A DNA stretch of 64,000 bases from Vibrio sp. CB1-14 (GTDB lineage: Bacteria; Pseudomonadota; Gammaproteobacteria; Enterobacterales; Vibrionaceae): positions 124,001 to 188,000 of the forward strand of contig NZ_CP115922.1 in assembly GCF_040412085.2 (NCBI RefSeq), in the 5' to 3' direction. The position numbers and the translations under genes are program-made. Below are positions 58,408 through 64,000 of the stretch, piece by piece. Position 1 is the stretch's first letter. Each line of letters starts with the position of its first letter. The notes beneath the pieces are model-generated. The model ran no database searches. It was not told the origin of the DNA and worked only from the letters and a program-made list of their open reading frames with translations.

Positions 58408-59193
58408 ATGAAAAAATGGAGTTTGGGTTTAACACTTACGGCAATTTCAACGTTAAGCATCGCACAGAGCATTGATGTGATGAGCTATAACGTTGAAGGT
58501 GGCTATCTCTCAGATGCGAAGGTGACAACCGTAGCAAGCTATCTAAAAGCGGCACCAAAAGCGGATATCTATGGCTTTAGCGAGTTGACACAGTCTTGGT
58601 CTCCGCAGCTTAAGTCTCAAATGGGTGAGCAGTACCGTTATCTGAACAGCGACCAAGCGACTGATACTACGGATGCCCTGGCTTTGTTCTTTGATTCTTC
58701 AAAATTTAAAGCAGTTGAAACCGGTGAGCTTGTATTCAATGAACATAAGCACGAGCGTCCAGCGCTATACGCGCGCCTGAAAGATAAGCGAGAAAATATT
58801 GAGTTTATCGTCATGGTGAATCACTTAATGAGGGGAGATGCGTCTATAAGGCAGCGGCAATCAAAGAAACTCCAAGCTTGGGTAAGCGGGCAAACTCTAC
58901 CAGTGGTGGCACTGGGCGACTATAACTTCGATTATGACGTACCTACAGGGAAGACGAATCAGGCTTATCGAGAGTTTGTTGCTGGTGGATACTGGCAGTG
59001 GGTAAAACCAACAACTTTAGTAAAAACTGGTTGCCATAAAAATTACAACAGCATTCTAGATTTTGTTTTCGTAGCCAATGGTGCGAAGGGGACTTCGGAG
59101 ATTTTGTTTGCTGAGCCTGAATACTGCAACGATGACGATAAGCGACCTGACCACCGACCAGTGTTTGCAAGTGTTAAGATCCCTACCAGTTAG
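58408..59193 (+). CDS. Exported endonuclease/exonuclease/phosphatase-family protein
   Basis: The start at 58408 gives a signal peptide (MKKWSLGLTLTAISTLSIAQ). EEP-fold catalytic residues are present: MSYNVEGG (N28), GFSEL (E59), MVNHLMRG (His), LGDYNFDYD (GDxN) and RPDHRPVF (DH). There are 261 residues. It would act in the periplasm or outside the cell as a metal-dependent nuclease or phosphatase. A hairpin with CCACAAG/CTTGTGG arms lies just upstream (58332-58374). Confidence 0.82.
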   Translation: MKKWSLGLTLTAISTLSIAQSIDVMSYNVEGGYLSDAKVTTVASYLKAAPKADIYGFSELTQSWSPQLKSQMGEQYRYLNSDQATDTTDALALFFDSSKFKAVETGELVFNEHKHERPALYARLKDKRENIEFIVMVNHLMRGDASIRQRQSKKLQAWVSGQTLPVVALGDYNFDYDVPTGKTNQAYREFVAGGYWQWVKPTTLVKTGCHKNYNSILDFVFVANGAKGTSEILFAEPEYCNDDDKRPDHRPVFASVKIPTS

Positions 59194-59505
59194 TTAGCAG
59201 AGACGAAAGTAGTCGTTAGTGATCGTTACAATACTTCCCTCGAGACAGAGGACTATTGGCGACGAAGTTGATCTCGACATTGAACAATTGGTGGCATTTA
59301 GAGCTTTGTTGAGATTTAGGTCATTGATTAAAATTATGATGCCTGGCTGCATGTTTTTTGAAAATAATATTCAACAAAACAATTAGCTAATGGTAAATTT
59401 TTGTAATGTCGTGTCGTATTTTCTCTTGAGCTAATGCCGTATATATTTCATGTGAGGGTAACTTTCAGGTATAATGAGGGCAAGCATCACGCAGGAGGGT
59501 TAATC
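59194..59505. other. 312-base gap: promoter of the AbiE operon
   Basis: No gene seen. A good -10 (GGTATAATGAG near 59469) lies about 35 bases upstream of the antitoxin start. AT-rich sequence with TTTTTTGAAAATAATATTCAA fills the middle. Confidence 0.5.
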
Positions 59506-59910
59506 ATGACTGCAATTGATCTTATTTATCAACAGATAAAGCGCTCTCGACGCTATGTTTTCGAGCGTAAAGACTTTGACAACTTCGCTAGCTATGATCA
59601 GATTGGTCGAGTATTGAAAAAACTTGTGGATAGAGGTGTGCTGATGAAAATTGGGTATGGTCTATACACAAAGTCAACAATCAACAGCCTTACGAATAAA
59701 CCGATGCCTACGAACCCAGGTGGCACTGATGCAATCATGCGTGAGATCTTAAGAATGCGCGGTGTAGACTTTGAGATGGACGCTTTGACATTAAAGAGTA
59801 TAAATGGGCAGTCCACTCAAATTCCAGCATCCATCAGATACAAGTGGAACCCAAAACAGTTCAACCGAAATCTCAAGGTTGGTAACCGAGTATTGAGTAA
59901 GCGACAATGA
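59506..59910 (+). CDS. AbiEi-like antitoxin/regulator (DUF6088 type)
   Basis: The start MTAIDLIYQQIKRSRRYVF at 59506 follows AGGAGGGTTAATC; it has 134 residues. The winged-helix part (DFDNFASYDQIGRVLKKLVDRGVLMKIGYGLYTKS) is typical of AbiEi-type proteins, which repress their operon and counter the AbiEii toxin. It overlaps the toxin gene by 4 bases (ATGA). Confidence 0.82.
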   Translation: MTAIDLIYQQIKRSRRYVFERKDFDNFASYDQIGRVLKKLVDRGVLMKIGYGLYTKSTINSLTNKPMPTNPGGTDAIMREILRMRGVDFEMDALTLKSINGQSTQIPASIRYKWNPKQFNRNLKVGNRVLSKRQ

Positions 59911-60848
59911 GTATACCAAAGTTAAAAAGACAATTTCTTGAAGTATCTGACCTCCTTGAGTTAGGTAACCCTTCTATCACTGAAAAGGATTATTGGGTTG
60001 TGTCTTTGCTTGCCATGTTGGAAAGCGTAGAAAGTGAGCACCACCAGCTTGTTTTTTCAGGTGGAACAGCTTTGGCAAAGTCCAATATCAAGATTCTACG
60101 CATGTCTGAGGACGTTGACATAAAGTTGATACCAACTCAGGAGTTTCTCGAAAAGGGCACAAATGCGCGGAAAAAAGCTCGCAAAGCATTAGTCGATAAT
60201 CTCATAACAAGGTTAGCTGATCATAGTTATCTGGATTACTGCGATAAAAAGGTACGCGATGAATATCGATATGTTGAAATCGTAATAGAATATCCACAAC
60301 AATATAAACAAGCACCGTGTTTGAGACCTTTCATCAAACTGGAATTGATCGAGACAATAGAGCTTGAGGGTGTTGAACCTCGCTCTGTTTCATCACTGGT
60401 GGCGCAGAGCTACCATCAACCTGCTGAAGTTAATTCGATTTCGTGTATTTCTATTGACTCTACGTTGGTTGAAAAAGTGCTTTCTATGTTGCGGCGCACC
60501 ATGTTAGTTAAGCGTAACCCGCAGCGTAAGGATGACAGAACACTTGTTCGACATATTTACGATGTTCACTGCATCAGCCACGGGCATACCATTAATATGG
60601 ACGTACTAAAGCCGATGTTTGATACTGTACTGGAAGAGGACAAAAATCGATATGGCAATCAACATCAGGAATTCGTCGATGACCCACGTAATGAGTTAAA
60701 CCTAGGATTAGAAGAGATAGAAAACAACGAGCAGTTTCGTAAACGCTTTGCCGATTTTGTGGCTCCAATGGTTTACAACTCAGATCCCCATGACTTCGAT
60801 ACTTGTTTTGCCTCATTTAAGGGCATTTCAGAGCAACTGATAAACTAA
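59907..60848 (+). CDS. AbiEii-like nucleotidyltransferase toxin
   Basis: It has 313 residues. The nucleotidyltransferase core is LVFSGGTALAKSN (GGT at 52-54) with SEDVDIKL (67-74). KDYW near 27-30 (TEKDYWVVSLL) is also typical. AbiEii toxins modify RNA 3' ends and cause abortive infection; as type IV toxin-antitoxin pairs they also stabilise mobile elements. Catalytic residues are present. Confidence 0.88.
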   Translation: MSIPKLKRQFLEVSDLLELGNPSITEKDYWVVSLLAMLESVESEHHQLVFSGGTALAKSNIKILRMSEDVDIKLIPTQEFLEKGTNARKKARKALVDNLITRLADHSYLDYCDKKVRDEYRYVEIVIEYPQQYKQAPCLRPFIKLELIETIELEGVEPRSVSSLVAQSYHQPAEVNSISCISIDSTLVEKVLSMLRRTMLVKRNPQRKDDRTLVRHIYDVHCISHGHTINMDVLKPMFDTVLEEDKNRYGNQHQEFVDDPRNELNLGLEEIENNEQFRKRFADFVAPMVYNSDPHDFDTCFASFKGISEQLIN

Positions 60849-60972
60849 TTTCTTCGATACATAGTGCCCCAACATTTAGCAACGCTTACAAATGTTGGGA
60901 CAATATGCTCAAGAAGTCTAAATGGTTTCCTCTTTTACCTCAGTACCTACATAACCTATAGATTTGTTTTGT

Positions 60973-61595
60973 TTTCTAACCCTAAACCACCTTCTAGGAA
61001 GGTGGTGATCGTCCATTAGGGCTTTGCCCGAAGGACGCTCATGTTCAAGATATCCAAGTTTGTAACCAGCAAATCAAGGAGAAAAAGAACATGAGCAGAG
61101 ATGAATCCGCTTCGCACGTATATTACAGGTGCCAGTACCACATAGTTTGGACGCCGAAGTACCGACTCAAAATACTCAAGGGTAACTTGGGCAAAGAGCT
61201 GTACCGAAGTATCTATATCTACAGCAACATGAAAAACTGCAAGGTTGTAGAGTTGAACGTTCAAGTAGATCACGTCCACTTAGTTGTGAGAATGCCACCA
61301 AGTTTGAGTATTTCAAAGTATATGGGATTTGTTAAAGGACGGACAGCGATAAGGCTGTTCAACAAATTTCCGTATCTAAGAAAGCAAAAGTTATGGGGCA
61401 ATAAGTTTTGGCAGCGTGGCTATTTTGTTGATTCGGTAGGAATGAACGAGGAAATAATCCGAAGATATGTCAGGCATCAAGATCGTGTGGGAAAGGAAGA
61501 AGAAGAGCGTCAGATGCATCTAGGGTTGAGTAACTAAAAGTTAGCCCCCCTTTTAGGGGGCCGCCATTCAAAGCCACCTGCTCAGCAGGTGGATT
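60973..61595 (+). mobile_element. IS200/IS605-type element, copy 2
   Basis: It is nearly identical to 46081-46699, including both subterminal hairpins. The right end differs slightly (CCCTTTTAGGGGGCC versus CCTTCTAGGGGGCC) and carries a few extra bases. It is also inserted after a T-rich stretch (TTTTG). Confidence 0.9.
61091..61537 (+). CDS. tnpA: IS200-type Y1 transposase TnpA, copy 2
   Basis: It has 148 residues with H61-V-H63 and Y126 intact. It differs from copy 1 by Asp4 and silent changes. Confidence 0.95.
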   Translation: MSRDESASHVYYRCQYHIVWTPKYRLKILKGNLGKELYRSIYIYSNMKNCKVVELNVQVDHVHLVVRMPPSLSISKYMGFVKGRTAIRLFNKFPYLRKQKLWGNKFWQRGYFVDSVGMNEEIIRRYVRHQDRVGKEEEERQMHLGLSN

Positions 61596-61720
61596 TTTAC
61601 TTTGATCTGAATGGCTTTGATTCGGGGGTTATATCCAAAGTCGACTTCTGTGACACTTTCAACTAGTAAGCCTCGTTTTTCTGCAAAATCCGCTATCTCA
61701 CCAAGGGTAAAAGTCGACAT
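61568..61720 (-). pseudogene. Small gene probably truncated by the IS200-type element
   Basis: The frame from ATG 61718-61720 encodes MSTFTLGEIADFAEKRGLLV..., a helix-turn-helix-like start. After about 43 residues it runs into the IS right hairpin and stops there (last residues HLLSRWL are IS-encoded). The ribosome site is weak. The LGEIADFAEKRG text suggests a small regulator or UDP-glucosamine-type helical domain, but nothing firm. Confidence 0.4.
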
Positions 61721-62139
61721 TTTGTTCGGTTTATTGAAGCGATCTCATGTTGCTCTAATGTGTTTATTTGTTTTCTCATTGATTGCCACAATTTTCCCCT
61801 AGCTTTTACGTGTAACTGTTCATAAAAAAATAAGCAATCACGACTGACATGTTTTTTCAAATTAGTAATAGACTAGTAAAGTTAGTCACTGTTCGGTAGT
61901 TTTGATGGGTATTTTGCCTTAGATCAGGTTATCTGAAATATTCCAACCCTTCAAAAACCGTAACAAGGTTTTGTCCATAAACATCGTAACCTACATATTT
62001 AATGCGACTAATGATGTGCGAGCCCTGTTGACATCACTTTAAATGAGCTCGTTGATGCTCTAAATCCATGAAGGTCTTTCTGGAAAGATACGCGTGCTTT
62101 GTCCTTCCTTCACAGAAGGAGGGGCATGTTGTACGGTCG
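61721..62139. other. 420-base gap without recognised gene
   Basis: I see only a weak hairpin CCTTCC..GAAGGAGG near 62093-62115, which could terminate the LysR gene. No coding frame with a ribosome site was found. Confidence 0.45.
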
Positions 62140-63066
62140 TTAGCTTAGGTGCTTTATCGTGTCGAAAACAAGCCCTTTTAACCAAGTTAGATACGGTGAA
62201 TGTCGGGAGCGATGAGCAAAAAAACCACCAATGGAGAATTCTGGTCCATCTTCAAAGTGCTCTATATCAAGTAGCGTCATATTTTCTGGAATAGAGTGTC
62301 TAACAATATGGCTGACAGGAAAAAGACAGTGGTGTTTACGTACTGCTTGATAGCATAGACCTATTTTGTCTGTTCGTAATAATACCCGAGGTTCAATATC
62401 CCGCGCTCTCAAATAGGTTTCTGCAAATGTTTCCCCTTGGTGGTAATCAGGCATTAACATTAATGCTAACGGCATGCTTCCGACATCTTGTGGGGTTATG
62501 CTTCCTTTTCTACTCATTGGATGTTCGGTAGAGCAACAGAGCTTAAACTGAGCCGCAACAACATGTTGCTGCACGATCTCTTTAGTAATGCCTAAAGGCA
62601 TAAAATTAATCCCTAGGTCTACTTGGTTGGTTTTGATTTTAACTTCGGTATCGTGAGACCAGTTTTGGATGACGATCGTTGCATTGGGAGCGCTTTTAGT
62701 GAGTGTTTTGAATAAGGGCTCCATTAGTGGGTAGCAGAGCACTGTGTTGATGTGAATATTGATTTCGCCAGAGTAGTCCTCCGGGTTGAAACTACTTCCT
62801 TGTTCAAATATCGCTTCCAGTCTTGATAAGACATCGGGAAGTTGTCGAAGCAACTGATCACATTTGGGTGTCGGCTCTAACCCATGCTTTTGTCTCAAAA
62901 ACAGTTGATCGTTGAACTGCTCTCTGAGCTTTCTTAGTGACTTGCTTACTGCGGGTTGGCTGATAAAAAGTCGCTCGCCGGCTCGTTTGGTATTCTTCTC
63001 TTCGCCCAGTATTTTAAGCAACTTTAGAGAATTAAAGTCGAGTTTTAACATCTCCGACTCTTTCAT
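62140..63066 (-). CDS. LysR-family transcriptional regulator
   Basis: It has about 308 residues from the ATG at 63066 (AAGGATTGCCT ribosome site); an ATG six codons later is also possible. The helix-turn-helix is KLLKILGEEKNTKRAGERLFISQPAVSKSLRKLREQFNDQLFLRQKHGLEPT, classic LysR. The effector domain shows the usual layout (INIHINTVLCYPLMEPLFKTL, VDLGINFMPLG). It resembles the NahR/NodD/LeuO-like branch by its DFNSLKLL start. It probably regulates the truncated outer-membrane gene upstream or a lost neighbour. Confidence 0.88.
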   Translation of the reverse strand: MKESEMLKLDFNSLKLLKILGEEKNTKRAGERLFISQPAVSKSLRKLREQFNDQLFLRQKHGLEPTPKCDQLLRQLPDVLSRLEAIFEQGSSFNPEDYSGEINIHINTVLCYPLMEPLFKTLTKSAPNATIVIQNWSHDTEVKIKTNQVDLGINFMPLGITKEIVQQHVVAAQFKLCCSTEHPMSRKGSITPQDVGSMPLALMLMPDYHQGETFAETYLRARDIEPRVLLRTDKIGLCYQAVRKHHCLFPVSHIVRHSIPENMTLLDIEHFEDGPEFSIGGFFAHRSRHSPYLTWLKGLVFDTIKHLS

Positions 63067-63080
63067 AGGCAATCCTTGCT

Positions 63081-63108
63081 TCATGATAACCACATCAGGT
63101 TATCATGA
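63081..63108. promoter_or_regulatory. Perfect inverted repeat at the LysR promoter
   Basis: TCATGATAACC-ACATCA-GGTTATCATGA has 11-bp arms and a 6-base spacer. It ends 15 bases upstream of the chosen LysR start, so it is a good candidate for an autoregulatory operator. It also argues that upstream in-frame ATGs are not used. Confidence 0.65.
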
Positions 63109-63211
63109 AGTTAAACATATTGCACAGAGTCCAATAAAGTAGCGATCGGTTGGATAAAGGAGGGCTGCCTTTGTGTGCACCTTCGATCGATAGTGTATAG
63201 AGTTTGACTAA

Positions 63212-63657
63212 CTAATTGAACTCGTATCGATAGTTAATTGACAGGGTGTTTTTTGAACCAAATTGTGAGCTATTACTGACAATGCCAAAGCTGTTTATTG
63301 ATTGGTTATCATCGATTCGATAGCTTATGCCACCACCAAGATAACCATTATTTGTGTTATTGCTTCCTGCACTACCTCCACCACCTAACATCAGTGTAAG
63401 TCCATGACCTATTGGCTTAAGTGCGAGCATTCCCAGATACGCGCCATGGCTTTCAATGGGCACCATTAATGATTGACCGTGGTATGAGTGAGTGGTGGCC
63501 ACTACAGCGCGTCCTTCTGTGTAGTTATAACCAAAGGCTGGAAAAAGTTGCCAGCCAGCTGGGTTCACACCGAAAACGCTGAGAGGTATAAATGTCCCCA
63601 AGTTGTAGCTGGTGCTGTTACCACCACTCTCATACTGATTTTTCTTGAAGTTGAAGT
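63212..63657 (-). pseudogene. 3' part of an outer-membrane beta-barrel gene, cut by an IS
   Basis: About 147 codons remain, with alternating beta-strand text, Gly-rich turns (LMLGGGGSAGSNNTNNGYLGGGISYRI) and a C-terminal strand SINYRYEFN typical of outer-membrane proteins. The frame is open to the IS end at 63658 without a start. The 5' part is missing from the window. Confidence 0.7.
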
Positions 63658-64000
63658 GGCTTTGTTGCGTAATTCGATGGAACTAAATCAGGAAGTTACG
63701 ATCTGATCGTCTACATCAGTTAATCATCGTAGCCTTATGCCAAAACCTCGTTATAAAACAACGAACTGGAAACAGTACAACAAAGCCCTAATCAATCGTG
63801 GTTCACTCACTTTCTGGATTGATGAAGAAGCCATAAGCGAGTGGAAGCAAAGCAAACAGAGTAAGCGCGGCAGGCCTCGTCAATTCAGCGATCTTGCCAT
63901 TACAACCGCATTGATGGTGAAACGAGTTTTCTCTATGCCATTGAGAGCGCTGCAAGGTTTTCTAGACTCAGTATTTAAGCTGGCTAACATTCCGCTTGTT
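63658..64000 (+). mobile_element. IS903-type (IS5 family) insertion sequence, left end; runs off edge
   Basis: It starts GGCTTTGTTGCGTAATTCG, close to the IS903 terminal repeat GGCTTTGTTGAATAAATC. A transposase gene begins 79 bases in. The right end is outside the window. Confidence 0.85.
63737..64000 (+). CDS. IS903-type transposase, N-terminal 88 residues
   Basis: MPKPRYKTTNWKQYNKALINRG, then RGRPRQFSDLAITTALMVKRVF and LRALQGFLDSVFKLA, matches the IS903 transposase start. It is open to the window edge. Confidence 0.9.
   Translation, partial: MPKPRYKTTNWKQYNKALINRGSLTFWIDEEAISEWKQSKQSKRGRPRQFSDLAITTALMVKRVFSMPLRALQGFLDSVFKLANIPLV

Noticed and set aside
61611..61802. Plus-strand 63-residue frame after IS200 copy 2
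   Set aside because: There is no ribosome site; the opposite strand holds a more plausible truncated gene.

Overview
The window reads as part of a large, self-transmissible plasmid (or a plasmid-like conjugative element) of a marine gammaproteobacterium, most probably Vibrio. The reasons are an F-type mating-pair apparatus (TraF, TraH, TraG) paired with a MobH-type relaxase and VirD4-type coupling protein, two partition systems, many small AT-leaning accessory genes, and insertion sequences of the IS50-, IS200- and IS903-types. The host assignment is inference from overall look; no rRNA or housekeeping gene is present.

Layout. 1-17,030 (almost all on the minus strand) is plasmid backbone: a ParA-like ATPase running off the left edge, a cluster of unrecognised envelope proteins, traG-traH and a small periplasmic gene, traF, a FlhD/FlhC-like activator pair, then a ParR-like/ParM pair. 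17,030-19,217 has no genes but holds two families of long repeats and inverted repeats; it is the best place for the ParM centromere, an origin and oriT. 19,218-30,933 (plus strand) is the transfer-initiation operon: two unrecognised proteins, TraI, TraD, a DUF4400-like membrane protein, an S49 peptidase and small membrane proteins. One of these is split by an IS50-like element. A group II intron at 31,016-33,169 marks the end of that block.

33,210-64,000 is an accessory region of small and divergent transcription units: a MORN-type repeat protein, many orphan small genes, a GHKL ATPase, a DUF6471-type regulator, a C5 cytosine methyltransferase, a DUF4406 protein, a SEC-C protein, a sulfur/DNA-modification-like module, an AbiEi/AbiEii toxin-antitoxin pair, two near-identical IS200-type elements, a LysR regulator, and an outer-membrane gene cut by an IS903-type element that runs off the right edge.

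How parts fit. Four operons (the 1,560 gene, the traH/traG operon, parM, and the relaxase operon) share a 17-bp box, at a nearly constant distance in three of them. The FlhDC-like pair, whose leader is an array of hairpins with GGG/GGA loops, is the obvious candidate to read that box. The most interesting accessory block is 52,061-58,311. There a DndC/SspD-like PP-loop protein with the family Cys signature is divergent from a DGQHR (DndB-like) protein, a TusA-like sulfur carrier and an EVE/PUA-like protein, with no DndA, DndD or DndE. It looks like an unusual sulfur-based nucleic-acid modification system. Two further promoter motifs (a 20-bp palindrome near 36.6 and 41.2 kb, and an AAACGGACTTTT-like element near 39.0, 45.6 and 48.1 kb) suggest accessory genes are wired into plasmid-specific regulons.
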